From Dipteris shenzhenensis (Eukaryota > Polypodiophyta > Polypodiopsida > Gleicheniales), in NCBI GenBank assembly GCA_047967505.1, contig CM106538.1: a stretch of DNA of 64,000 nucleotides; one strand, written 5' to 3'. Each line of letters starts with the position of its first letter. The first letter of the stretch is position 1. This document shows, in pieces, positions 47,190-58,468 of this stretch. The notes under the pieces are model-generated. The model did no database searches. It was given only the letters and a program-made list of their open reading frames with translations, and was not told where the DNA came from. Both the position numbers and the translations under genes were made by a program.

Positions 47190-47996
47190 TGCATAGCATA
47201 TGTAACATCTTCATCTTTCATCGAGCATATTGCACGTGACATTTGAATCTTGTGTCCTACCTCACACATCTTGAACTCACAAATGTTGAATTTGATGCAT
47301 GCAAACTTTGCATACTGTTGCACTTCGAGCATTCATCTGTACTACATTATCCGAACTACACTATCTGAAACTACACTATCCAAAAATGTCATAAGGAGAG
47401 GATACTCCTCCTCCGCACAAGAAGAAGGATCTAGAAGAGCAGGGAAGCATCCATTGCTGTAAGAGGAGGCTCGACGTGTCGAGCATCAATGATTATAGCA
47501 CGAGCGACTACATAGGGTTGCCAAAGTAGCGCTCGAGCATGTGCCAGACACTATTGCACGTTCATCCGTGTATGCTCAGCCTAGAGGTCTGTATGTTTAA
47601 TAATTCAAATTTTGTTTGAAGATATTGTCAATAAGTATCTATGACGAACTAGCAATCAACACCATGGGCATTGATTTTACAGGCAAGCAATGGAAAGAAG
47701 TGAACAAGCTAGTCTCCAAACAAGAGCTTTTGGCAATCTGGCCCTTAGAGGTCGATGAAGAGGCAGCCTTAGTTAGTTAGGCGAGGAGACGTAGAAGAAC
47801 AATAGAGGGAGATGGAAGCACCCCAACCCAAGCTTTGCATGGGAGATGGAAGAGAGCCAATTATCGAGATGAACAGATTTGGAAAAAATCCCATGCAAAT
47901 ATATATTGAGGTATATGGAAAGGCACCACACCATAATGCAGTGGGGATGTACTTTGACACATTGCATCCTATTAGGTCTTGTATAACAAATATGAC
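47190..47996. other. No gene seen; insertion target of the Copia element
   Basis: Short coding-like stretches occur (for example AINTMGIDFTGKQWKEVNKL near 47,650-47,760, plus) without a recognisable family. The sequence resumes after 53,411 on the other side of the inserted Copia element. Confidence 0.4.
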
Positions 47997-48001
47997 ACTT
48001 T

Positions 48002-48352
48002 TGTGAAGATAGTGGGAGAGAAGGAAGGACTCTCACTTGCGGCTTTCTCACATACACAATGGGGGAATGCACACAAAGGTGGAGGCTGAAAATAGTTTTC
48101 CTCTTCTTAGTTGTGAAAGCCAAAAGAACTCTAGTACAAAGAAATAGAAGAACCCTATATGTGGGTTTCAAACCAAACTCAGCTAACTAAGGTGGCATAC
48201 TAACTGAGCCACGAACTAGAGTACATAAGGATAGCTGTCATCTAGCTATTATTCATGGGCGGTGTACCAACCGCATCTGTAGTAGCAAGTCGGTGACATA
48301 AATGCACAACGGTCACCCTGGCATATCACGAGTAGAGCTCGATATCTCAACA
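48002..48352 (-). repeat. 3' LTR of the Copia element, with internal tRNA-like sequence
   Basis: This is 351 bp with TG/CA ends. On the minus strand it contains TGGCTCAGTTAGTATG (A-box-like) and GGTTTGAAACCC (B-box-like, rc of 48,163-48,174), spaced as in a tRNA gene. Confidence 0.9.
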
Positions 48353-48499
48353 CTCCCCCTCGAGCTCAATCCCAATTCCTGCACACCAAGCAGGTCTCTG
48401 AACTTGCACAGCTTCTCTGCGCCTAATGCCTTCGTGAATATGTCAGCTACCTGATCCTTTGTGCTGACATAAACTAGATCAATAAGACCTAGTAAATGT

Positions 48500-51400
48500 T
48501 ATCACAATGACTGATGCATATCATAAAGTAGCTTATGCAACCAAGCTACCTCACATGCAGCCATTACTGCACCCCTGTACTCAGCCTCTATGCAAGGCAA
48601 CTGTAGGCTGTTTCTTGCTGCTCCAAGTGATTGCAGTACTCCCAAAAGAGAACACATATCCACTAGTAGATCGTCTATCAAAAATACTACCAGCCCAATC
48701 AGCATCAGTGTATCCATGCAACTGTATCTGAACCCCAGTCTCATAAAATAGTCCATACTACAATGTGGACTTCACATACCTGAGTAAGCATCTAGCTGCA
48801 TCCAAATGCGGTTTCCTTGGAGCCTGCATAAACTGACTCACCAATCCAATAGCATAGCTCAAATCTGGCCTTGTAATAGTCATATAAACTTCCTACTATG
48901 CATCTGTACATAGTAGGGTCTTCCAGAAGCTCACCTGCATCTGTGCTCAGCTTCACATTCTGCTCCAAAGGAACTGAAATAAGCTTACATCCTGTCATCC
49001 CATATTTGGACAGCATGTCCAATCCATACTACCTCTACAAGAGCTGTATCCCACGAGCTGTATCCCACTTGGTGATCTAATCACCTCAATGCCCAAGAAA
49101 TAATGCAGCTCTCATAAATCCTTCATCTCAAACTTCTGCTTCAATAGCATTTTCACATGAAGGATATCTTCATCACTATCACTTGTGATGATCAAATCAT
49201 CAACATAAATGACAAGTAGCATAATACCTTTCTCTGTTTTTCTCACATAAAGTGAGAAATCTGCCTTGGAAATCTGAAAGCCAATAGTGACAAGATACTA
49301 TCCTATCTTATCAGACCATGCTCTAGGTGCTTGCTTCAAGCCATACAAGGCTTTCTTCAACCTGCAAACAAACTCAGGATGAACAGCATGAATATAACCT
49401 GGTGGCTGCTCCATAAAGATCTCTTCTTGCAAATCACCATGCAAGAAGGCGTTCTTTACATCCCTCTGATGTAAAGACCATCTTTTTGATGCAGCGATAG
49501 CAATGACTACTCTTACAGTTGCCATCCTTGCAACCAGACTGAATGTTTCTTCATAATCAATGCCATATGTCTGTGCATACCCCTTGACAACTAATCTTGC
49601 CTTGTATCTGTTCACAGAACCATCTGCATTGTGCTTCACCTTATAAACCCACTTACAGCCAATTGCATTCTTGTCTTTAGGTAAAGGCACCGATTCCCAT
49701 GGTAGCATTTGCTTCCAAGGCATCCATTTCTTCATCAATGGCTTTCTTCCATTTTTCTTTTCCCATGGCTTGCTCAAAAGAAGTGGGTTCTGGTTCCTGT
49801 ATCACTTTGACCATATAGGCATAGTGAATGGCTGTAAATCCATCATATTTCAACCTATCCATAGGATACCTAGCTTTGGTAGACCTGCACAAAATAGGCT
49901 CACTTCCAGGTGCTCTCAAAACATCCCTGGTATTCCTTACTCCAGGTGTAACAACAGAAGGAACACCCAACTCATCATCAATGCTCTATTCTGAGCTACT
50001 GGATTCACCATCCACATAAGAGTGACCTACATTCACATCAAACATGGGCTGATCTACCTTCTCTTTTCCTTTTCGTGATACCTGCATATCACTATCTGCA
50101 TTGCTTTGAGGAGATTCTCCTGATCTCAATCAGCTGTCCATGGCGAAGTATGTGAACCACTGCTAGAGGACACTACAGGTCCACTAATATTTTGTAATTG
50201 CTGCTGTGAATTTTATGCAGCATTACCATTTTGTGCATCTACATCATCAATCACATTTACTGGTTTATACCAGCTGCTCATCTCATTAAAAACATCTCTA
50301 CTCACTGTAAACTTACGAGTAGAAGGGTTATCGCATCTATCCCTTTCTGCTGCAGAGAATAACCAATAAGAATGCACTTCTCAGCTTTTGGATCCAACTT
50401 GGACCTCAACTCATCTGGCACATGAACATAGGCAATGCAACCAAAAATTTTCAAATGAGAAATATTTGGTTTTCTATGAGTATACATCTCCTCTGGCGTC
50501 ATGCCATGTATTGCTGTAGTGGGAGTCCTGTATGTAAACTGCTATAGCAACTGCTTTAGCCCAATAATAATCTAGTAGGTCTTTTTCATTTAGCATGGCT
50601 CGAGATACCTCTCCAATATGCTTGTTTTTCCTTTCTCTGCAAGTCCATTTTGCTATGGGGTATGACTGCATGAATATTGTTGCTTTATGCCATGCTCCTG
50701 TAGGAAACTTGCAAACTCATTTGAGAGGTACGCTCCCCCTCCATCTGACCTTAGGCATTTTATTTGCAGGCCTGTTTCTTTTTCAACAATAGTTTTAAAA
50801 GCTTTGAAATGCCCAAACACTTCACTTTTCTTTTTCATAAAATACACCCAAACTTTTTTGCTGTAGTCATCAATAAAAGTGACAAAATAATGATAGCCTC
50901 CAATAGATGTAGCTTTAGTAGTCCACACATTTGAGTGGATTAATTCCAATGGCTTCTTACTCTCTTGAACATGTCTAGGAAATGGTTTCCTTGCCTGTTT
51001 TCCAAATTGACAGGCTTCACATACCTGATGCATTTCTGCAACCTTGAATTTAGGCAATCCTGCAACAATATTTTGGGCCTGCATTGATTTAAGTTGCTGT
51101 ACATTAACATGACCAATGCGTTTATTCCAGATATCAATATCTGCAACTACACCGGTCCCATGTGCAAACATTGCTGCACTCAATTCAAGCATATTTGCAT
51201 CCAACATAAACATCCTGCCCTTCTTCTTTCCTTTTGCTATCAAGCGACCGTTATTTTTCATATCCCCAAGAAAGCATCCATGAGGATTAAATCTGACCTG
51301 CAAGCCCTACTCAACCATTTGACCAACAGAAACCAGGTTCTTGGTGATATTCGGGACATGAAATACATCAAACAGGTATTTCTTTTTCCCATCCTACATA

Positions 51401-52563
51401 GACAAAGAAATTTTACCAATCTGCACAATAGGATGTGCAGTATCATCACCAGTCTCCACAAATCCTAGTCTTTCCATTTTCCTTGCATCTTGCATCCATT
51501 TTGCATGACCTGTCATATGGTTTGACGCACTTGAGTCAACATACCACACATCATTGCTTTCTTCTACACTTGTCACAGAATTGGTTATGTATTGCACCAT
51601 AAACAAATGCTCATTTCTGTCATCACCCTGTCTACTAGAAGATGCATAATTCCCTTGCTACAATTTTCCATTCATGATGTCATTCTGCTTTTTATAGTAG
51701 TCTTTAGCCATATGACCCATTTTACCATAGTAGTAGCATTCAACATTGCTGTTTGCATTTTGGGCTCTCTGCCATCCACCACGACCTCTTTGGCTCCCCC
51801 TGCCTCTAGAGTTACCATGTCCTCCTCCATACGACTGGTTTTCTTGAGTTTGCTACATATTTTGATTTCTACCACGGCCTCCAGATCAGCCTGCTCTACC
51901 TCTGCCTCTACCTCTTCCAGCATTTGAGTAGAAGACAGTTTCTTTTGAAGTTCCTCCTGAAGAAGATGCACCACCATTTCTCTGGTCGTCAGAAATTAGA
52001 AGAGCAAACAACTCCTCAAAATCAGGAAATTTTTCATGGACGGCAATGGATGTCCAGAACTGTGCATAATCCTTTCCTAGACCATTCAAGGTCACAGAAA
52101 CTAAATCATCATCTTCCACTGGTGACCCAATGGAAGCAAGTGCATCTGCAATTTTCTTCACCTTCATGTGGTAGTCATTAATGCTCATATTTTCTCTCTG
52201 CACATTGTGCAACTCCTACTTGAGCTTCATTTTCCTAGCTTGCGTATTTGTGCTATACATTTTTGCCAAAGTATCCCATGCCTCCTTTGGCATACTTGCA
52301 TCCTGAATATGCACAATCATAGAATCTGAAATACTGATAGACAGCCAGTACATAACTTTTCTGGCTCTCTCATGCCATCGTTTAAATGCCTGCATTTCTT
52401 ATTGATTGGGAACATTAGGAAGAATTGGTTCTTCTTCATTTCCTGTAATGAACTCCCAATAGCATTTTCCCATAAGGAAATTCGTCATTCTAAACTTCCA
52501 TGCTTGGAAGTTGTTCTTGTCAAGCTTTTCAGTGACAATCTGTGAAAGAGAATCAGATGCCAT
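48500..52563 (-). pseudogene. Copia gag-pol polyprotein, inactivated
   Basis: Gag starts at ATG 52,563 (MASDSLSQIVTEKLDKNNFQ) and runs to about 51,860. The zinc knuckle near 51,745-51,704 has lost two Cys (CYYYGKMGHMAKD). The protease site reads DSSAS (near 51,530) instead of DSG. The integrase (51,300-50,300) keeps CEACQFGK, SDGG and AERKN but has HSN where the first catalytic Asp is expected. Reverse transcriptase (49,800-48,900) has [41 protein letters not shown] and YVDDL (near 49,200). RNase H (48,756-48,500) has IEAEYRGAVMAACE. Stops after Lys-Leu-Lys, Asn-Met, Ser-Met, Val-Glu, Thr-Pro and Ile-Gly are all TAG, where Gln is expected. Confidence 0.92.
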
Positions 52564-53048
52564 TACAGAACACTGCAAAATATTCTGTCACTGCAAAAAA
52601 CACAGCTTTTGCCTCACAAGGGCAAATCTGCAAAATTGACGAAAGTGGTATTTGACCGCACAGTCACTTCCTAGTGATGATTTTGCATGAACATGCAATA
52701 AGGATGATTCTATAACTCCCAATATCTCTATGCACAGGCATACGATGCAGTTTCTGTGGCAACTTTTCACCGACCTGCAGAGCAGTGGTCGCACAGCAAA
52801 AACAGGGCCTTTTTCTCAGTGCTTGCAGAGAACTTCTGCCTCCAAAACGGGCCCCGAAATGCCCTATCGCAACACCGCGAAGGGTGTCTCAATCTGAGAC
52901 AATGCACTCTTGCACTTTCCGACTGTGCTACCTACAGGGATTTGCTCCCAAACTCGAAAAAGGAAAGCAACACTGGTCCTCTTACCAGGACACTGCGAAC
53001 TTGGTTTGCTTTCTTGAGCTCCTTACCATGAACCAGGGTCTGATACCA

Positions 53049-53406
53049 TGTGAGGATAGAGATAGTGGGAGAGAAGGAAGGAGTCTCACTTGCGGCTTTC
53101 TCACATACACAATGGGGGAATACACACAAAGGTGGAGGCTGAAAACAGTTTTTCTCTTCCTAGTTGTGAAAGCCAAAAGAACTCTAGTACAAAGAAATAG
53201 AAGAACCCTATATGTGGGTCTCAAACCAAACTTAGCTAACTAAGGTGACATACTAACTGAGCCACGAACTAGAGTACATAAGGATAGCTGTCATCCAGCT
53301 ATTATTCATGGGCAGTGTACTAACCACATCTGTAGCTAACAAGTTGGTGACATAAATGCACAACGGTCACCCTGGCATATCATGAGTGGAGCTCGATATC
53401 TCAACA
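53049..53406 (-). repeat. 5' LTR of the Copia element, with internal tRNA-like sequence
   Basis: This is 358 bp, about 95 percent similar to the 3' LTR by eye. The B-box-like GGTTTGAGACCC is rc of 53,216-53,227 and the A-box-like part lies near 53,251-53,266. Confidence 0.9.
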
Positions 53407-53411
53407 ACTTT

Positions 53412-53870
53412 TTCCTATGATTTCTTTTCATAAGGATTGAGCATCAATTTTCAAAATATAATGGCTTGTCTAATAAGTGGCATGGATGTCAGAGTTGTGC
53501 TTATGCAGAAGCACAAGTTCTAGTTAAATGACTCAATAAACTTAGAATTTCAAACAACCATTATACTCTAAACCCTACACCCTATATCCTAAATCCTAAA
53601 CTTGTAAGACTGAAGATAATGACTAGTGACAAAAAATGTTGGATCTACACCACCCTATCTACCACCACTAAGAAGCAAACATAGAACATGAAAGGATCGA
53701 ACATCGATTCGAGCATCTTTCCCAAGAAGTTGGCTCACTTTCCTAAGTGCAAATAAATGCTGGAGCCTAGCATATTTGGATGCTCACCAACCCCTACCAA
53801 TAGCATGTAGAGATCAATACTTGCACCCTACTTCTTGGCATAGAGGTCCAATTCCTTTGCAACCCAACAT
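53412..53870. other. No gene seen
   Basis: This is the right flank of the Copia insertion. A short run of ccctacaccctatatcctaa near 53,573 is plant-telomere-like in feel, but it is a single imperfect stretch and not a telomeric array. Confidence 0.5.
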
Positions 53871-53879
53871 TAGGGATGG

Positions 53880-55085
53880 TCCCCATGGACGCACATGGTT
53901 TATCAGAGCTCTCTGATCTCATAATGTCGAGTTGGACAAGCAGTGGCAGTAGCATATCGATTGACTGGAGCAAATACTCATCCCAAGTGCTGCAAATGCA
54001 CTCGCCATATAATTGCTATACATCTCTTTTCTTGCTCTTTGTGAAGGCCCCCTTCAAACACCTCGTGCATCCAATGGGAGTACGAATTGTAGTGATAGCT
54101 CGCTTCACCGCCACCATCTCTAGCTTTGATAACTCCACAATGCACGAGGTAAAAAGGCACGCCCATTTGGCCTCTCTTGTGGCCAAGCTTCAGCATCCTC
54201 CCTGTGGTGCATAGATCCTCCCTTATGCCTGCGGAATCTTGTGTCCCATTCAAATGTTCCCAAATGGTAGACGCCACATTCTTGAAGATATGCATGGGAT
54301 CAAGCAGGTGATTGATCTTGAGGTGGGATCAATATGGTAAACGATAAAAGATGGAGTATCTAGACAAAAGCGGTGTTAGCGGGCAATCTTTATTTTCAGC
54401 CAATATAGCACACAATAGTTACAAACACTTACTGAGTGGTGGAGTCATTGTGGATCTATCCCAAATTCTCATCCAATTTCTTGCAGTGAGTGACTGTGGG
54501 GGGACTCCATTCCAAGGGGCGACATATCTAGGATGATCGGGTGGGAGAAATCGATAATGATTCTGATAGATGACCGTATTCAATACGTTTTCCCGTGAGG
54601 CAACTAGAGCAAAGGACCACAAACAGGACATGCATGGTAACCCAATGTAGTGAGACCTAAACAGACGCAATTAAGAGTTGAAGGTGGGTTTAGGGTGCCA
54701 CATCGATTGCCTACTCATAATTAAAAGTGCAATGCACCTGAACACTCACCATAGCCTGGGAAGTCATGCATCATCCACATCAAGACTTCTTTACAGTTTA
54801 AGTCTCGTGATGAGCTGGGAGGCCTGCTCACATCATGCACCTCGATACCTCTCCAGAGTATCTCTAGCTCGTCAATCAAAGGCTCCAAATAAACATCAGG
54901 ATTTTTGATTTTATGTTTCCTTGGAATTAGAAGGGATAACATAACATGTCCTTTCTTAATCGCCATAGAGGGTGGAAGATTATAATTCACCAATATCACT
55001 GGCCATACACTGTAAGAGGTGCTTTTGAGACCAAATGGGTTCACACCATCCATACCCAATCCAAGTCTCAAGCTCCTAGGTTCTT
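53880..55085 (-). pseudogene. CACTA (En/Spm) transposase relic, TNP2 type
   Basis: The minus strand encodes the conserved TNP2 core. At 55,071-54,721 it reads LGLGMDGVNPFG, then WPVILVNYNLPPSMAIKKGH, LLIP, VYLEPLIDELEILWRG and WMMHDFPGYGECSG. At 54,670-54,419 it has FLPPDHPRY. At 54,340-53,978 it has LLDPMHIFKNVASTIWEHL followed by a GIREDL segment. These blocks match Transposase_21 in order. Frame changes and stops separate them, and the N-terminal part is cut at about 55,090 by other repeat sequence. The transposase would have bound the CACTA terminal repeats, but no terminal CACTA sequence is identifiable here. Confidence 0.85.
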
Positions 55086-55111
55086 CCTTTCTTGATTATA
55101 ATTAAAGAGCT

Positions 55112-55320
55112 TTGACCAAGGGTCAAGGCACCTTAATTATAGCCAAGTCTCTCCAACTGAAGTTGGCACATCTTGGTTAACCGGGGTTAACCCTCTTGGC
55201 GCATGCCAAGTCTTGTTGACCGAAGTCAACACTCTCTGACCGCAGTCAGGTTTACTTGACTAGCATCAAGTATCTTTGACCGTAGTCAATCCTTTGACCA
55301 TTAAAATAACTCTTTGACCA
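55112..55320 (+). repeat. Array of short hairpins, several at exact 20-bp spacing
   Basis: Successive inverted repeats are ttgacc-aag-ggtcaa (55,112), ccaac-tgaa-gttgg (55,153), ggttaacc-gg-ggttaacc (55,175), cttggc-gcat-gccaag (55,195), tgttgac-cgaa-gtcaaca (55,214), ctgac-cgca-gtcag (55,236), cttga-ctagca-tcaag (55,255) and ttgac-cgta-gtcaa (55,276). The centres of the last five are exactly 20 bp apart. Ttgacc half-units continue at 55,294 and 55,314 without their partners. The TTGACC and TTGACT cores are also W-box-like. Confidence 0.85.
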
Positions 55321-55481
55321 TAATTAACACATTTAAGACTCTTTAATTATGATCAAATAAATGGTCAACTATACTTTGACTTAGGGATATTTACATTGTG
55401 GTGACAGTTTTTCTAGGAGTTTCCCCAGATATTGGCGGACTACTTGGAAGCAATGAACCTACCGCCAGGTTAAGGAGGGAA

Positions 55482-56560
55482 TGTCACATGCACCCCTGCA
55501 CTTGGGTGCAAAGTGACACACTAGCTACATCGACAAGTTCGTAATAGTTCCCTAATAGGAGATTTTGTCGTATGTTGTGACCCCTTTGTGAGCCCTTGTC
55601 CAGGGACAGTCAGGCACAAGCTACATAGTCAGTCTCTCAACCTTAGGTCAAGTCAGAAGATTAGTCCTTGCTCACTAGTACCCATTGGAGAACCGTAGGG
55701 TAGTGTTTCCATCTTAGGTTGAGGGATAGGTTTAGGTCCAGCCTAGGATAGGAGCCCTTCTGGGTTCCCTCACGACTGGAACAACTGAAGAGAATGGCAA
55801 GGGAAGGGCTTCCTTTATAGGCTACCCTGCACCCCTCCCTAGGCTGCCTTTATGGAGCCTAGGGCTTATGGGGCTAAGGGACCAGCCAACAAGCCCCAAA
55901 AGCCCTATAAATTGGGGGCCTCCAGGCCCTCTTTCCTCATTCAGTTTTCCCAGCATTTCAGCCTCCTACAGCTCCTCCTCAGCCCCCTTTGAACAGCCTG
56001 ACACTCACCCCCAGTGGCCCTCTGACCAGCCTCAGCCTTTGGCATCAGTTCAGCCCTCTGGGAAGGTGTTCACGCAGCACATCAGACGGGGAGTCGGGAC
56101 AGCGAACGGAGTAAGGTTTGGGGTCTATTTCAGCAGCTCTTTTCAGTTATCTTTTACAGATTTACACAGCTCATTCTCAGCTCTTTATTTCAGTCATCTC
56201 TCATCTCTCTTATAGGATCTCTCACTCCTAGCTTTCACTCTCTCATTCACGCAGTAACCCTGCATTCCGGTGGACAGCACAAGCCTCTCCCTTGCCTTGC
56301 AGAAGCGTCCTACATCATCAGTGTGGACAACACCAAGGTCTCGGTATTGGTCGGCGTTGCCTCTCAGGTCTTTGGGTCTGCTATACATGTGCACAGTGAG
56401 CTCCTCAGAAGCACGATTTTCGTGCTCTCTCGAAGAGTGTTCTTTGTATTTCTCAATTCTCCAAGTATAAAGCAAATTCTCCCCTGATTGGGGAAGGGGG
56501 CCCTCACTGGGTACAGGGACCCAAATGGTTGTCGCCTCTACTCTCTCTCTACCCTCATCT
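55482..56560 (+). repeat. Putative long Gypsy-type LTR (3' limit uncertain)
   Basis: A purine tract, aaggaggga, ends just before TGTCACATGCACC, a typical Gypsy LTR start, and CTATAAATTGGGG at about 55,904-55,916 is a TATA box. The following GC-rich Ser/Pro-rich open frames (for example 55,868-56,215) are more likely leader sequence than genes. I cannot place the LTR 3' end or a primer-binding site. Confidence 0.4.
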
Positions 56561-56819
56561 CCTCTCTCTGTCTATGGTGTACAACGCTAATTCCTCGCTA
56601 AAGGTTTAAAGAAGGTCTTGCTGTGAATTACACATGATCAAATTACCATTGCATGTTACATCCTTCTTACCCCTTCTTGGGATTCCTTTAAATCATTTGC
56701 CCCTAGGCACAATTCATAACTAGGAACACCTAGACCTAGGCCTTTAGGCCCACCCAGTCACACAAAATCACCCTCCATGATGACCTTGACATTGAATTCC
56801 TTTAACCATATATTGAAAG

Positions 56820-57971
56820 CATAATGCAGATTATTTACAATTGTCAGTCCTCTAAAGGGAAAACGCTAGTGCTTTTGTGCAGAAGGCAAGAAACTAAAGT
56901 GTGCAAGTTGAAGAAAGTGCTTTCGGCCTTAAGTAGGCACAGAGGGACACTTATTTGGTTTCACATGGCTTTAACTGAGAGAAGATGGTTTAGGGTATTC
57001 TCTATGTCTAGAAGACAAAAGAGTTCTTGGTCATCATGCTTCACGTTATGACTTGCTGCTCACAGGAACGCGTGAGGATGATATTGCAGGGGATATGATT
57101 TTCACAGCGTAAGGATGGTATTGTTATGATACAAACATAAACTGCATAGAAGGTTTTCTTTTGAAGATTGTAAGACTGTCACTATGCAAATGGAGATATT
57201 GCATAATGCAAACATAAACTGCGTAGAAGGTTTTCTTTTGAAGATTGTAAGACTGTCACTATGCAAATGGAGATATTGCTTTCAATCAGACATTACACCA
57301 GCAGGCTGTGGCGTGTTTGATCTCTCTATGCAATACAAGGCCAGATATACACTTTGAGGTGTCCCAGTCATGCAGATTTATGCATAGCGCATGAAGCAAG
57401 CATTGGCAAGCTGTTATGCAGGTGCTCCCCTATTTTGCAAGGGACTCAGTATCTTGGATTGTTCTATCCTAGGGGGTTAAGTCCCATCTCTGCTTTCGGT
57501 GACTCTAATTGGGCAGGTTGTTTTGACATATGGGTGTCTACTACAGGATTTTGCTTTTATGTTGGTAATTCATGCATACCGTGGTTCAATAAGAAGCAAC
57601 CTAGCGGTGGCCGCCTTCACTTGTGAGGCTGTATACAGGGTAGCTATCACAACCACACTGGAATGTACAAAATTGTTTGCTAACTGGAATATGGAACAGC
57701 CATCCACCATGACCATCGTTAATGACAGTCGAAGTGCTTTGGCAATTGCAAAAGATAATGTATTTCATGCTCGCACAAAGCATATTGTGGTGTATCATCA
57801 TTGTGTCAGGGAGAGACTCTCTTCTATGTGCCCACATATGTCAATGTGGCTGACTTTTTCACAAACACATTTCCTCATGAGAAGTGAGAAGTGAGAAGCC
57901 TTTCAAAAGCGTTTGCCTTTTGGGGATTGATTTGTCATGTCATCCTTTACTGTATCACTCTGAGGGGGGTT
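56820..57971 (+). pseudogene. Copia reverse transcriptase and RNase H relic
   Basis: Degenerate RT is visible as VCKLKK and downstream pieces (56,900-57,110). RNase H follows: LQGTQYLGLFYPRG, GDSNWAGC, TTGFCFYVGNSCIPWFNKKQ (57,430-57,605), and after a frame change CEAVYRVAITTTLECTKLF and VNDSRSALAIAKD (57,620-57,760). It ends with an ADF-TNT type tail and GDXFV. A 71-bp segment inside the RT relic is tandemly duplicated (57,132-57,202 and 57,209-57,279). The polypurine tract gagggggg at 57,962 precedes the 3' LTR. It is related to family A at 29.4 kb by LTR motifs. Confidence 0.8.
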
Positions 57972-58168
57972 TGTAGACCTAATTCTTGTGGTCAGTGAAC
58001 TAGGACTCGTACTAGGGCAACTTTTTCCCTCCTTTAGAGGTTTTTCCCCCAAATTAAAATTTAGGGTTTAGGATGTTTATAACCCCATTGTAATTTCTTT
58101 TTATTTATTCCACTAAGTGCACTCTTTCTTCCTTGCTCTCACACTGCTCCCACCCCCCTTTTCCAACA
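57972..58168 (+). repeat. 3' LTR of the Copia relic (end tentative)
   Basis: This starts TGTAGACCTAATTC right after the polypurine tract. It carries the agaggtttttccccc motif found in the LTR at 29,450. I take the end as CCAACA at 58,168, but this is uncertain. Confidence 0.55.
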
Positions 58169-58468
58169 AAAAAGGTTCTTTATAATATGCACTATGTGGG
58201 AAAATTTACCTCTGAATGACTCCAAGAGAACTTGGCCCATCCATCAAGCAATAATTGCAATAAATGAGATCAACTTGCTTCAAAAAGGGCTGTTGTTTTC
58301 CAACTTGGGCATGTTGCAGTCAGTGTGGAATCATACTCTGTTGACTACTCAATGCACAATAAAATGATGTTAAAGACCCTGATCCTCCTGCCCTCAGGCA
58401 TACCGAAACTAAGAACTTTGAGCCACATTCTGAGTGACAACTTGTGAGTCCTTAGCTGTGACACTGAT

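Larger units (their letters stand above)
47997..53411 (-). mobile_element. Complete but inactive Copia LTR retrotransposon
   Basis: The element spans 48,002-53,406 on the minus strand and is flanked by the 5-bp direct repeat acttt (47,997-48,001 and 53,407-53,411). Its 5' LTR is 53,406-53,049 and its 3' LTR 48,352-48,002. They differ at about 18 positions, mostly transitions, plus a 6-bp gap, so the insertion is old. The primer-binding site TGGTATCAG (53,048-53,040) follows the 5' LTR, and a polypurine tract (rc of 48,353-48,361) precedes the 3' LTR. Gag, protease, integrase, reverse transcriptase and RNase H come in Copia order, with many stops. Confidence 0.95.

Noticed and set aside
53573-53605. 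Interstitial telomere repeat
   Set aside because: There is only one irregular stretch of ccctacaccctatatccta type, with no regular heptamer array.
55112-55320. CRISPR-like array
   Set aside because: Units are 20-bp variable hairpins without constant repeats and distinct spacers, in a plant nuclear context.
55868-56475. Ser/Pro-rich plus-strand gene
   Set aside because: It lies between an LTR start, a TATA box and GC-rich leader-like sequence, and has no domain. It is treated as part of a putative LTR.
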